Counted from the first letter of the stretch, positions 5,913-14,870 are shown. The stretch is DNA of 22,900 bases from Candidatus Nitrosopumilus sp. (GCA_029864805.1 JAOTSS010000029.1:1-22900); one strand, 5' to 3'. Notes: generated by a model from the letters alone, not told the origin. Translations and numbers: made by a program.

Positions 5913-7318
5913 CGATGATTGGCTTGGAGATTCACTGTCAATTGACAAATCTGCAAAGCAAGTTGTTTTGTACATGTAAGGCAAACTATAGGGAATTTAA
6001 AATCAATGAAAACATTTGTCCTGTTTGCATGGGATTGCCTGGAAGTTTACCTAGACTAAATCAAGAGGCCGTAAAAAAAGCGACAATGATTGCAATGGCT
6101 CTAAATTGCAGTACTCCTGAAAAAATTGCATTTTTTAGAAAAAACTATTTTTATCCAGACTCGCCAAAAAATTTCCAAATAACACAGTTAAACATCTATG
6201 GGGATACAAGCGTTGGAGGGACTGGCTCCATTATGGTGGGAGACAAAAAAATTAAAATCACAAGAATTCAACTGGAAGAGGATCCTGGAAGGCTAATCTA
6301 CGAGGGAAGCTCATCTAAAAACCAAATAACTCTAGTGGATTACAATCGTGCAGGCACACCTTTGGTTGAAATTGTTACTGAACCTGACTTTGAGAATCCA
6401 AAGCAAGTAAGAGATTTTCTAAACATCCTCTCGGATCTGCTTGCAAATCTCGGAGTGGCAGATCCCAGTTTAGAGGGTGCAATGAGGGCTGATGCCAACG
6501 TTTCAATCAAGGGGGGTAAAAAAGTTGAAATAAAAAATATTGGTTCATTTCATGATTTAGAAAAAGCAGTTCATTTTGAAATAACAAGACAAGAGAGTTT
6601 ACATTCTCGGGACATAGAAATTATTCAAGAAACGCGTCACTGGGATGATCAAAGAAAAATTACTGTATCTTCACGTTCAAAAGAAGAAGAACTCGATTAT
6701 CGCTATTTCTTGGAGGGGGACATTCCTTGGATAAGGATTGATTCAGACGTTCATCAAAAATTGAAATCCGAAATGCCTGAAAGCATTAGTTCTAAAAAGA
6801 AACGATATATTTCAAAATACAACATTCCACCTCAAGTAGCAGATGTCTTATCTTCTGACAAATTTTATTCTGACATGTTTGAAAAAGCACATACTGAATC
6901 AAACGCTAAAGAGGTTGCAAATATTATTACAACTGAATTAATGGGGCTGGTAGACACAAGAGAAAAACGCATAGCATCCAAACTTACCTTTACACATTTG
7001 AAAGAACTGGCTGATTCTATTCAATCTGGCAAAGTATCTAGAAGTTCTTCTAAAAATGCATTACATGAAATCTTAAAAACTGGAAAAGATTTGTCAGTGA
7101 TTATTGCAGAATTAGACCTTGGAAATGTTTCTGATGAATCTGAATTGTCTGAAATCATTACACATGTAATTTCTGAGGAATCCCAAGCAGTAGAACAAGC
7201 AAAGTCTAATCCCCAGACGATTAACTATTTGGTTGGTAAAGTAATGCAAAAAACAAAAGGAAAGGCTGATCCTACGTTGACTCTAAATTTACTGAAAAAG
7301 CAGATTGGTATTTCATGA
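5909..7318 (+). CDS. gatB: Asp/Glu-tRNA amidotransferase subunit B
   Basis: This 469-residue protein activates the carboxylate of the mischarged tRNA and amidates it with ammonia from GatA. The N-terminal IGLEIHCQL, the zinc site C21-x-C23...C37-x2-C40, YFYPDSPKNFQITQ, the LEEDPGRL and DYNRAGTPLVEIVTEPDF motifs, and GAMRADANVSI are diagnostic GatB sequences. The C-terminal 150 residues form the helical GatB/YqeY tRNA-binding domain. The start ATG overlaps the gatA TGA; a second in-frame ATG lies two codons in. It overlaps the next small gene by four bases, extending the operon. Intact. Confidence 0.95.
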   Translation: MTMIGLEIHCQLTNLQSKLFCTCKANYREFKINENICPVCMGLPGSLPRLNQEAVKKATMIAMALNCSTPEKIAFFRKNYFYPDSPKNFQITQLNIYGDTSVGGTGSIMVGDKKIKITRIQLEEDPGRLIYEGSSSKNQITLVDYNRAGTPLVEIVTEPDFENPKQVRDFLNILSDLLANLGVADPSLEGAMRADANVSIKGGKKVEIKNIGSFHDLEKAVHFEITRQESLHSRDIEIIQETRHWDDQRKITVSSRSKEEELDYRYFLEGDIPWIRIDSDVHQKLKSEMPESISSKKKRYISKYNIPPQVADVLSSDKFYSDMFEKAHTESNAKEVANIITTELMGLVDTREKRIASKLTFTHLKELADSIQSGKVSRSSSKNALHEILKTGKDLSVIIAELDLGNVSDESELSEIITHVISEESQAVEQAKSNPQTINYLVGKVMQKTKGKADPTLTLNLLKKQIGIS

Positions 7319-7578
7319 CAGAATTATCTTTAGAAGACATCGAATTTATCAAAATTCTAGCTACATCTGATGCGACAATCCTTCAGGCTGGAATGAATGA
7401 GGCCACCAGGCACAAATTGGATGAGCAAGTAGGCGTGATTTTAAGAGAATATTATCGTGAAAATACAATGGGGACCCAAACAGGATGGACTGAAAAATTA
7501 TTCGAAGTGGGAATTGATGAAGATGATGGAAAAGCAGCTATTGCTTGCGCAAGACGCCTTGGAATTGATATTTCATAA
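7315..7578 (+). CDS. conserved-looking small protein at the end of the gat operon
   Basis: ATG at 7315 overlaps the gatB TGA by four bases, so this 87-residue protein is very likely translated with GatCAB. It is acidic and helical (LSLEDIEFIKIL, HKLDEQVGVILREYYRENT) and ends with EDDGKAAIACARRLGIDIS. There is no signal, membrane segment or metal site. It could be an accessory factor for the amidotransferase or transamidosome, but only position says so; I do not recognise the family. A short T-rich stretch (CTTTTTAC, about 7590) follows and may end the transcript. Confidence 0.75.
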   Translation: MTELSLEDIEFIKILATSDATILQAGMNEATRHKLDEQVGVILREYYRENTMGTQTGWTEKLFEVGIDEDDGKAAIACARRLGIDIS

Positions 7579-7624
7579 ATTAAAAAATCTTTTTACACTC
7601 TTCAGGCTTAAAAAAAATTAAACA

Positions 7625-9550
7625 ATGTCTGATTTTGAATTCATTCCAACAACAAAACAAACTGAAGAATCAAACATTTACCAATTCATGCAAAAACATG
7701 GAATATCTTCATTGGAAAAATTATCTCAAAAAGCTAAGGATGATTTAGAATGGTTTTGGAAATCTGTAGATGAAGATATTGGAATTATTTGGGATCAACC
7801 TTATTCAAAAATACTGGATGTATCCAAAGGAATTGCTTGGTCTAAATGGTTTGTAAATGGGAAGACGAACATCTATAAATCATCAGTAGAGAAATTTGTA
7901 AAATTATCACCTCAAAAAATTGCTTATCATTTTGTATCTGAAGATGGACACACGTCTGATATCTCATACTTTGAACTTGATTCAAAAGTGTCAAAACTTG
8001 CAAACGGATTAAAGTCTTTGGGGGTAAAAAAAGGGGATGTAGTTGCAATTTATTTGCCTATGATGGAGGAGGCCGTTTTGGCAATACTTGCATCTTCCAA
8101 AATCGGCGCAATTCAAACTGTAATTTTCTCTGGATATAGTTCAGAATCTCTACATGTACGATTACAAGATTGCAATGCAAAAATTCTTTTAATTTCTGAT
8201 GGCTTTCACAGGAAAGGTAAACCTGTATCTCAAAAACAATCCGCTGAAATGGCAATCAACGATACTGGTGTAGAAAAGTTAATCGTTGTTCCGTATAAGG
8301 GAATTGACAAATATCATAATTCTGAAAAAATAATTTTCTATGATAAACTTGTAACTTTGCAAAGTGATGTCTGCAGTACGGAGGTCTTGGATTCTGAAGA
8401 TCCGCTGTTTATTCTGTATACTTCAGGTACAACTGGCAAGCCCAAGGGTGTAATCCATACCCATGGCGGATTTTCTGTTTTTGCTGGGCATCAGGCAGCA
8501 TATCTTGTAGATATTCAGAAACATGATACCTTGTTTTGGCCTGCAGATATTGGTTGGATTACTGGTCTGGTGTGGAATGTGTACGGTCTTTTGATTATGG
8601 GTGCCTGTGCGGTGATTTATGATGGCGCACTAGATTTTCCAACGTCTGACAGAATTTGGAAAATATTATCTAATTATGAGGCGACGATTTTTGGAATTTC
8701 ACCAACTGCAGTTAGATTGTTTAAAAAAAACAATGTAGAGCCTTTGAAACATTTTGCCTTGGATAAAATTAAAAATATTCCAACTACGGGTGAACCACTT
8801 GATGAGGACTCTTGGTGGTGGCTTTATGAAAAAGTGGGTAACAAAAAAATTCCAATAATGAATTTATCTGGAGGTACTGAAATCGGCGGTGCGATGTTAT
8901 CGGTATTTCCTGGAATGAAATTAAAACCATCAACTGTTGGAATTCCTGTTCCTGGAATGAATTTGGATGTGATTGATGATGATAAGAAATCGATTAGAGG
9001 TAAAAACGGATACTTGGTTATCAAATCACCATGGCCTGCAATGACTCGAGGGCTGCTAAATGATGATAAAAGGTATCTTGAGACTTATTGGTCTCAATTT
9101 GAAAATATTTGGTTTCATGGCGATTATGTCTATGTAGATAAAGACAATCTATGGTACATGCGTGGAAGGACAGATGATGTGATTAATGTATCAGGACACA
9201 GAATGAGTACTGCAGAAATTGAACACGCTGTAATATCAAATAAAAAAATATCTGATGCTGCATCTATTGCGATTCCAGATGATCTTACTGGGGACGCAAT
9301 TGTGATATTTTTTGTATCCGATGATAAATCTAAAACTATTTCAAAAAATGAAATCATTGATTATGTTTCTGAAAAAATTGGAAAAGTGGCAAAACCCAAA
9401 TTCGTTTTTCAACTGTCTGATCTTCCAAAAACTAGAACCGGTAAAATTATGCGAAGATTGCTAAAATCAAAATTATTGGGACATGAACTTGGGGATTTAT
9501 CATCGCTTGAAAATCCACTTGTATTAGATGAAATTCTAAAATTAGGTTGA
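7625..9550 (+). CDS. AMP-forming acyl-CoA synthetase, acetyl-CoA synthetase-like
   Basis: This 641-residue ANL-family ligase joins a short carboxylic acid to CoA through an acyl-adenylate. The N-terminal ACAS_N-type region (WFWKSVDEDIGIIWDQPYSKILD) and overall length match acetyl-CoA synthetase. The P-loop YTSGTTGKPKGVIHTHGG is near residue 265, and the hinge/A8 motif GRTDDVINVSGHRMSTAEIE near 513. The C-terminal catalytic Lys lies in PKTRTGKIMRRLLK near 606, the site that acetylation controls in bacterial Acs. The motif at the acyl pocket reads LSGGTEIGGAM instead of the Acs form TWWQTET, so the substrate may be larger or different from acetate. Thaumarchaeal 3-hydroxypropionate/4-hydroxybutyrate cycle ligases are ADP-forming, so this AMP-forming enzyme is probably separate from them. 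Confidence 0.85.
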   Translation: MSDFEFIPTTKQTEESNIYQFMQKHGISSLEKLSQKAKDDLEWFWKSVDEDIGIIWDQPYSKILDVSKGIAWSKWFVNGKTNIYKSSVEKFVKLSPQKIAYHFVSEDGHTSDISYFELDSKVSKLANGLKSLGVKKGDVVAIYLPMMEEAVLAILASSKIGAIQTVIFSGYSSESLHVRLQDCNAKILLISDGFHRKGKPVSQKQSAEMAINDTGVEKLIVVPYKGIDKYHNSEKIIFYDKLVTLQSDVCSTEVLDSEDPLFILYTSGTTGKPKGVIHTHGGFSVFAGHQAAYLVDIQKHDTLFWPADIGWITGLVWNVYGLLIMGACAVIYDGALDFPTSDRIWKILSNYEATIFGISPTAVRLFKKNNVEPLKHFALDKIKNIPTTGEPLDEDSWWWLYEKVGNKKIPIMNLSGGTEIGGAMLSVFPGMKLKPSTVGIPVPGMNLDVIDDDKKSIRGKNGYLVIKSPWPAMTRGLLNDDKRYLETYWSQFENIWFHGDYVYVDKDNLWYMRGRTDDVINVSGHRMSTAEIEHAVISNKKISDAASIAIPDDLTGDAIVIFFVSDDKSKTISKNEIIDYVSEKIGKVAKPKFVFQLSDLPKTRTGKIMRRLLKSKLLGHELGDLSSLENPLVLDEILKLG

Positions 9551-9583
9551 AAAAATCTAACTCTTTGATATTTACTATTACAC

Positions 9584-9596
9584 GCTTTATCTATAA
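9584..9596 (+). promoter_or_regulatory. TATA-like box before the aminotransferase gene
   Basis: CTTTATCTATAAT is centred about 25 bases before the ATG at 9615, giving a start at or very near the codon. Confidence 0.4.
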
Positions 9597-9614
9597 TTTC
9601 AATCAGGTCAAGAT

Positions 9615-10976
9615 ATGACATTGAAATTCATAGTTGATCAGCAAGTAGAAGACATTGAGATGCCGGAGAATCTTAAATTAAACACCTTCTTGCAAGAATT
9701 TCATTCTGATTGCCCTCATCCCGAATGTGGTTTTGGCTTTTACGGGTTTGCATTTGGACAATCCCCATTTCCAGTTCCAAAATTAGTTCAGGAGGCACTT
9801 ATCAAAAATGCTGACAAGGGGGCATATGCTGCTGTGCCTGGAATACCTGAATTGAGAAATGCCATCTCAAAGTACAACAAGCACTATTTTGGTATGGATA
9901 TAGATCCTGAAAGAATTTACGTTGGTCCCGGAACAAAAGAACTGATCTTTAATCTTTTAGAGATTTTACATGGAACTGTGATTTTACCGACTCCTGCATG
10001 GCTTGGATATTTACCACAAATTAGGTTCTTGAAAAAAAATTATCATATGCTGCCAACTCGTGCAAATAAAAAATTTTCACCAAATGATCTTAGGAAATTG
10101 GCATTACGATTACAGGACAGACAAAAGATTTTGATATTAAATAACCCTCACAATCCAACCGGACTATTATATGACAGATTGGAATTGGAAGAAATAGCTG
10201 ATGTTTGTAGAGAGCAAAACATCACAGTTATTTCTGATGAGATTTATGCTCAGACCACTTATGATTTTTCAAAATTTGTCAGTATGGGAAAAATCTATCC
10301 TGAAGGTACATTTGTTACAAACGGATTATCCAAATCACATGCTGCCGGCGGTTATAGATTGGGATATGTGATATTTCCACAACATGCGACAGACCTAAAG
10401 GGACAATTTAAAAAAATTCTAGCAACTGAATACACTGCAGTTTCCACCCCCATACAACATGCTGCAGTTGCAGGATTTGAAATTAGTAAAGAAATTGATG
10501 AATATTTTGATGTGACTCGCAATATTCATCAAATAATGGGGGAGTATACTTATCACATATTATCTGCAATTGATGGTGTAAAAACCACGAAACCTAACGC
10601 TACATTTTATCTTCTGGCTGATTTTAATGCATTTGCTACTGATTTACAAAGAGCAAACATCATGACATCGCAAAAATTATCCGAATCATTGATTCTTCAT
10701 CCGTATCACACCGCAATTGTAGGTGGGGATAGTCTTGTTTTGGAAAGAACCGACTTTAGTGCTAGAATTGCATATGTTGATTATGATGGATCTGAGGTTT
10801 ATCAAAATTATCTTGAAAATAAACCAAAAACAAGTTCTGAAAAAGTTGAATTTGTAAAAAATAATGCACCAAAGGTTGTTGCAGGATTGGAGATGATCGA
10901 TAAATTCTTTGAAAATCTTAAAAAAGATACAAATTGCGATTTACAAACTCAAAAAAATTCAATGGTTGCACCCTGA
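9615..10976 (+). CDS. PLP-dependent class I/II aminotransferase
   Basis: This 453-residue fold-type I enzyme has the catalytic Lys at K240 in TNGLSKSHAAGGYRLGY. Upstream are the substrate/cofactor segments AYAAVPGIPELRNAI, NNPHNPTG and VISDEIYAQTTY (Asp and Tyr that hold the PLP ring). FSARIAYVDYDG near the end carries the conserved Arg that binds the substrate carboxylate. The amino donor cannot be set from sequence; aspartate, aromatic and alanine aminotransferases share these motifs. The protein is about 50 residues longer than typical AspC, with an N-terminal extension containing DCPHPECGFGF and a C-terminal tail. It is transcribed on its own, 12 bases from the convergent surface-protein gene. 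Confidence 0.85.
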   Translation: MTLKFIVDQQVEDIEMPENLKLNTFLQEFHSDCPHPECGFGFYGFAFGQSPFPVPKLVQEALIKNADKGAYAAVPGIPELRNAISKYNKHYFGMDIDPERIYVGPGTKELIFNLLEILHGTVILPTPAWLGYLPQIRFLKKNYHMLPTRANKKFSPNDLRKLALRLQDRQKILILNNPHNPTGLLYDRLELEEIADVCREQNITVISDEIYAQTTYDFSKFVSMGKIYPEGTFVTNGLSKSHAAGGYRLGYVIFPQHATDLKGQFKKILATEYTAVSTPIQHAAVAGFEISKEIDEYFDVTRNIHQIMGEYTYHILSAIDGVKTTKPNATFYLLADFNAFATDLQRANIMTSQKLSESLILHPYHTAIVGGDSLVLERTDFSARIAYVDYDGSEVYQNYLENKPKTSSEKVEFVKNNAPKVVAGLEMIDKFFENLKKDTNCDLQTQKNSMVAP

Positions 10977-10988
10977 ATGCACCTCAAA

Positions 10989-11960
10989 TTAACTTAATTT
11001 TGTTTTCAATTTCTCATATTCTTCCAGAGTAATTTCTCCTTTAGCCAATCTTGTTTGAAGGATTTCTTTAGGATTTAAACCTAAGATGGGGTTGAGAATT
11101 TTTTTTCTTATTGTGTATTTATTGAGTGAAATTTGTCTTGAGTTACTGTCTACTTGTCTTTTAACTCCATACACAGCTCCAAATAATATCCCTAATGCTG
11201 CAATAGATAATGATATTTCGGCAATATCTGAATTATTAGTTGTATTTTGAGTTGCCTGTGCTATTGGTGATGTCTGTGCCTCTGGAATGATTTCATTGTC
11301 AATTATTTCTGGAACTATTGAGTTTGTATCATCATCATTGTATCCAACAAATTTTTCTATTGTTTGGCCCGGATAATTTCTATCAAACCAACTTTTGTAG
11401 GATGACTCTGAATAATATCTTTCAACATAGTGATATGGATCTTTATTAGGGTCCACAAAATCTACATTGTAAGTATTAGAAACTGTTTCTAGAGGTTCTG
11501 TAGGTTTTATAGATGGTTTAACAATAATTGGATTATTATTTATTATTTCCTGATTTATTGTCTCATCAATTTTGTAATTGTCTGTGATTGGAATCTCGTT
11601 TAGAGAAACGTCAAAATTCGTAGTTGCACCTTTGGCCATACTAAGGATGAATCCAATTGCATCATAATTTCCATTTTCAGTAAATTTATTTTCAATTTTT
11701 ATTTTTCTCTCAAATGAATTATCATCATCAATTATTGCTTGTGTTAAAAGTACAAATTCATCGTTTAGATCACGAATTACAATTGTTACTAAACCTGTAG
11801 AACCATCTTTAACAGTTCCTGAAAATTCAATTTCATCTCCTTTGTAAAATGATTCATTATTGGTTTGAAGGCTAGTAACTTCCGCAAATGCGGGATTGAT
11901 AGCTAAGCCTAAAAATAAAAAGAGTCCAAGAGAATAAGGCCAACATCCATTCTTGCCCAA
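10989..11960 (-). CDS. surface protein with signal peptide, membrane anchor and SHOCT-like tail
   Basis: TTG at 11960 starts a 323-residue protein. A signal peptide (residues about 7-26, LGLFLFLGLAINPAFA) is followed by a beta-rich Ig-like domain (EVTSLQTNNESFYKGDEIEFSGTV ... VTIVIRDL) of the kind common in archaeal surface proteins. A Pro/Asn-rich linker contains Tyr-rich HYVERYYSESSYKSWF. One membrane segment (residues about 246-264, EISLSIAALGILFGAVYG) leaves a cytoplasmic tail ending LAKGEITLEEYEKLKTKLS, a SHOCT-type motif. The tail could join oligomers inside the cell. A non-ATG start is forced, because no in-frame ATG precedes the signal. TATA-like AT-rich DNA lies about 26 bases upstream. 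Function is not known. Confidence 0.75.
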   Translation of the reverse strand: MGKNGCWPYSLGLFLFLGLAINPAFAEVTSLQTNNESFYKGDEIEFSGTVKDGSTGLVTIVIRDLNDEFVLLTQAIIDDDNSFERKIKIENKFTENGNYDAIGFILSMAKGATTNFDVSLNEIPITDNYKIDETINQEIINNNPIIVKPSIKPTEPLETVSNTYNVDFVDPNKDPYHYVERYYSESSYKSWFDRNYPGQTIEKFVGYNDDDTNSIVPEIIDNEIIPEAQTSPIAQATQNTTNNSDIAEISLSIAALGILFGAVYGVKRQVDSNSRQISLNKYTIRKKILNPILGLNPKEILQTRLAKGEITLEEYEKLKTKLS

Positions 11961-12101
11961 CGCAATAAATTAATTATTTTTTTAATTTAAGAGAAACGTA
12001 GTATTCATCCAGTTTTATTGTACGCAAACAATAAAAGATGGCAATTTTATTCTTGATTAGATCTATCTTAATGATTTTAATTTAGATGAACTATGTTTAC
12101 T
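11961..12101. other. 141-base intergenic spacer, AT-rich
   Basis: This holds the promoter of the 10989-11960 gene (AT-rich TTAAATTAA near 11987) and the 3' end region of the TIGR00300 gene. An imperfect inverted repeat (ATCTA at 12061-12065 against TAGAT at 12083-12087, with TTAA inside) could be a weak hairpin. I see no coding potential. Confidence 0.4.
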
Positions 12102-13334
12102 TTATTTTAAATTACTTTTTTTCCTAATTTGTTGTGCAACCATCGGCAAAAATGCCCCTACATCCGATACAATACCCAAAGCTTGCCATGTGCCTCTATC
12201 CATAAGTTTTGTAACTGTAGGTTGACTAATATCAATTACAATCACTTTGACATTTGCTGGTAACATATTACCAGTTGCAATTGAATGTAGCATTGTTGAA
12301 ATCATAATAACCATATCTGCACCTTGTAGAATTTTTTTGTATTCACGCTGTGCTTGAGTAATATCCGTAATTACATCTGGTAACGGTCCATCGTCACGAA
12401 TTGAACCTGCTAAAACAAATGGGACTTTATTTTTTACACACTCATACATTATCCCTTTTGTTAATTTCTTGGTTTTCACCATGTTGGAAATGGAACCTGC
12501 TTTGAATACTGCATTGATTGTATCCATGTGGTTTCTATGTCCATGATATGCTAATGTTGCATCATGAACATTCATGCCAAGTGATGTTCCCAAGGTAGCA
12601 TATTCTATATCATGAACTGCAAGGGCATTTCCTGCTAAAACTCCATCAATATATCCTGATCTGATTAACTCAGATACTGCATCATCTGCTCCTGTATGTA
12701 CTATTGCTGGACCTCCGACAATGATAATTCTTCCACCCTTTTTTTTCGTGCTGTAAATATCATCTGCAACTTGTTTTGCAATATGCTGAGTTGGTCTTTC
12801 ACTGGAGCTTGAACTGCCCATAAATTCAAAGACATTGACCCCCTCTCTTGGACGTTCAGGCGGAGTAATCTTAATGCCTTTTTCACCAACAATTATTTGA
12901 TCACCTTTTTTGATGTCTCTAACAGGAATACAAAACGCTCGGTCGCCTTTCACAACTATGCATTTATCCATCATCATATTTTCAACTGAAATCCATTTTC
13001 CTTTATGAAAAATATGTGTGTGGTTGTTTGTGGTACTGTAGAAATTATCTGGCATTACATTATTTTTTGGGGATTTTTTTAATGTAACTTCTTTTTGAAT
13101 TTTTGATACTGCTCCTAAACGATAAACTGTCTCTAAAATTTCATCTAAATGTTTTTGATTTTTTCCTGTAATTGATAATCGTGCAAATGACTGATCTCTT
13201 TTCTTTTTTCCAATCTCAATTTCTTCTACTTGGAATTCCCCTTGCAAATCCATTATCTTATCAAAGATTTTAGTTAAAATTGAAGAGTCAATCAAATGGC
13301 CACCAACTTCAATTTCTTGAGAAAATTTACTCAT
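12102..13334 (-). CDS. TIGR00300-family enzyme, archaeal ornithine cyclodeaminase type
   Basis: This 410-residue protein belongs to the LOR/SDH-region family (TIGR00300). Characterised archaeal relatives convert ornithine to proline and ammonia with bound NAD. The N-terminal half has the family segment MPDNFYSTTNNHTHIFHKGKW and then MDKCIVV. The C-terminal half is Rossmann-like, with GGRIIIVGGPAIVHTG, GVLAGNALAVHDIE, GTSLGMN, HRNHMDTINAVF and VIDISQPTVTKLMDRG. In bacteria and plants the domain is fused to arginine dihydrolase or lysine-ketoglutarate reductase; here it stands alone. This gives a route for proline where the usual ProABC genes may be missing. That last point is inference. The ATG at 13334 is well placed. 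Confidence 0.8.
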   Translation of the reverse strand: MSKFSQEIEVGGHLIDSSILTKIFDKIMDLQGEFQVEEIEIGKKKRDQSFARLSITGKNQKHLDEILETVYRLGAVSKIQKEVTLKKSPKNNVMPDNFYSTTNNHTHIFHKGKWISVENMMMDKCIVVKGDRAFCIPVRDIKKGDQIIVGEKGIKITPPERPREGVNVFEFMGSSSSSERPTQHIAKQVADDIYSTKKKGGRIIIVGGPAIVHTGADDAVSELIRSGYIDGVLAGNALAVHDIEYATLGTSLGMNVHDATLAYHGHRNHMDTINAVFKAGSISNMVKTKKLTKGIMYECVKNKVPFVLAGSIRDDGPLPDVITDITQAQREYKKILQGADMVIMISTMLHSIATGNMLPANVKVIVIDISQPTVTKLMDRGTWQALGIVSDVGAFLPMVAQQIRKKSNLK

Positions 13335-13384
13335 TTTTTTATAAAATAATTTATGTAACTAAAGCTTTACGTTTTATTTGAAGG

Positions 13385-13735
13385 CTACACAGGTAAAATT
13401 ACTTTACCTTCAAATTTTGGAATATTGTCTTTTTCAAATGCTTTTTCCAGTATTTCTTTTTGTTGTTGTGTAACTCCTTGAACTATTGTTTTTGAAGATC
13501 CGGTTTTATCAACTAATGCAAGAATATATCCACTATTGTCTGTTAAAATAAAACCTGCGGATTCATCTACGAATGCATAGAGATTTTCCTCCCCCACTGG
13601 TGACCATACATTTGATTTATTGTCAATTAAAGCCAGTGCAGGCATAGCTTTACCATCAGTTAATGTGTTGAGATATTCTCTAGCTGACGCAACTCTTTTT
13701 TGACCTAATTTTAAAGCCTGAAAATATTGCATCAT
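13385..13735 (-). CDS. small soluble protein, function unknown
   Basis: This 116-residue protein begins MMQYFQALKLGQKRVASAREYLNTL and continues with strand-rich segments (AGFILTDNSGYILALVD). It has no Cys, signal or membrane segment. The pattern of paired strands with a short helix could be a roadblock or PAS-like fold, but I cannot name a family. It lies 50 bases upstream of the TIGR00300 gene on the same strand, so shared transcription is possible. A TATA-like TTATAATAATTAG sits about 20 bases before the start. The second Met could also be the start. Confidence 0.6.
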   Translation of the reverse strand: MMQYFQALKLGQKRVASAREYLNTLTDGKAMPALALIDNKSNVWSPVGEENLYAFVDESAGFILTDNSGYILALVDKTGSSKTIVQGVTQQQKEILEKAFEKDNIPKFEGKVILPV

Positions 13736-13782
13736 TCCAAGATAATCTAATTATTATAAAAACAATAGGACTTGCGAAGATT

Positions 13783-13806
13783 GTTATAGAATCTAAAAAT
13801 TGGTGA
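13783..13806 (+). promoter_or_regulatory. TATA-like box and ribosome site for the 13811 gene
   Basis: GTTATAGAATC (13783-13793) is 18-28 bases before the ATG. GGTGA at 13802-13806 lies four bases before it and matches the 3' end of 16S rRNA, so translation may use a short leader. Confidence 0.4.
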
Positions 13807-13810
13807 AATC

Positions 13811-14110
13811 ATGCCTTTAACAAATAATGTCATAATCAAATTAAATGAAATTACTACCATGGTTGAAGACAAATCAAAACTTTCAGAATCAGAAATCGAT
13901 GAAATTAAACTTATCTTCAAAATTCTTGTTGAAAATAATGAAAGGTATGATCTTGATGAAATAGAGTTTTGGTTTGAAAATGAAGGGAGTTGGACTACTA
14001 GAGATCCCAGGATCCGAATTACAAATCTTGCAAATTATATTCAGGATAAATACCAACAAACAGCTCATCTAAGAATTATTTCTGATGATGACTGTGGTTG
14101 TGACAATTAA
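13811..14110 (+). CDS. small acidic protein with C-terminal CxC, function unknown
   Basis: This 99-residue soluble protein is helical and acidic (KSKLSESEIDEIKLIFKILVENNERYDLDEIEFWFENEG is its core, positions 21-60) and ends in DDDCGCDN, where the C-x-C may bind a metal. It has no other motif and no known family. The TAA (14108-14110) shares bases with the TAA of the minus-strand gene at 14107, so the two genes are convergent with interlocked stops. Confidence 0.6.
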   Translation: MPLTNNVIIKLNEITTMVEDKSKLSESEIDEIKLIFKILVENNERYDLDEIEFWFENEGSWTTRDPRIRITNLANYIQDKYQQTAHLRIISDDDCGCDN

Positions 14111-14331
14111 GTCTCCAACTGTTCTAATAGTCTACCGACAATTTTTGCGTTTTCTGTTCTCTCGCTCATTATTTTACTAATACGAATTTCATTTTTGTCG
14201 TCCTTTGAAATTATTTGAAAATACTCTTCATCTAAATCATTATTTGCTTGTAATCGTTTGATCACCTCAAACAAAATTCCAATTACTTGTTTTTGTGCAT
14301 CTATTAATTCGTCTTTACTACTTTCAGACAT
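14107..14331 (-). CDS. small helical protein, function unknown
   Basis: This 74-residue protein is highly charged and probably coiled-coil (DELIDAQKQVIGILFEVIKRLQANNDL) with a C-terminal helix (ERTENAKIVGRLLEQLE). Its ATG lies two bases after the HD-protein TGA, so the pair is an operon. Its stop overlaps that of the convergent gene 13811-14110. The C-terminal helix could bind the HD enzyme, but that rests on position alone. Confidence 0.6.
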   Translation of the reverse strand: MSESSKDELIDAQKQVIGILFEVIKRLQANNDLDEEYFQIISKDDKNEIRISKIMSERTENAKIVGRLLEQLET

Positions 14332-14333
14332 AT

Positions 14334-14870
14334 CTATGAGGTATCTTCTATAATCTTTCTAAATAATTCTTTTAATTTTGGATGAACAATGTCTATTTTT
14401 GCAGATTCAAAAAATGAATATAATTTTTCTTTAGGATGACCTTCTTTTTGATATAATTTTGCTTGAAGTACCATTTCCAATCTATCAATTTGATGTACTA
14501 TTTTTGATTCAGGTGAATTATTTTCTTGATATTCCTCCCAAATTTTCAAATACTGTATTCTTACACTGTCAGGTAAATTCCTTAAAATTTCAAAAAATGC
14601 TTTTTTTTCCAACTCATTCTTTTTTTCTTTAGGAATTTGATCAGGCGTATAATCTCCAATCTTTGATTCTGCTAAATCATGGAGTAATACCATTTTGAGA
14701 ATTTTTTCAGAGTTATAATTCTCTAAATCAGATATCACCATGCTCATTATTGCCATAGAGTAAGAATGATCTGCGACTGATTCAGGGGAATCTAAAGATA
14801 ATTTATCTATCCACCCTTGCCTTGAAATATTTTTGAGATTTGCTGCAATTTTGAAGAAATCTAATATCAT
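14334..14870 (-). CDS. HD-domain phosphohydrolase, YfbR/HDDC2-like
   Basis: This 178-residue protein has the HD metal site: H35 in SVADHSYSMA, H64-D65 in LLHDLAESKIGD and D129 in HQIDRLEMV. This layout and length match the YfbR/HDDC2 group of 5'-deoxynucleotidases, which remove phosphate from deoxynucleoside monophosphates and balance nucleotide pools. The activity is inferred from family likeness. It acts in the cytoplasm. It is co-transcribed with the 74-residue gene downstream. The ATG at 14870 gives the expected start, just before the first helix. Confidence 0.8.
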   Translation of the reverse strand: MILDFFKIAANLKNISRQGWIDKLSLDSPESVADHSYSMAIMSMVISDLENYNSEKILKMVLLHDLAESKIGDYTPDQIPKEKKNELEKKAFFEILRNLPDSVRIQYLKIWEEYQENNSPESKIVHQIDRLEMVLQAKLYQKEGHPKEKLYSFFESAKIDIVHPKLKELFRKIIEDTS

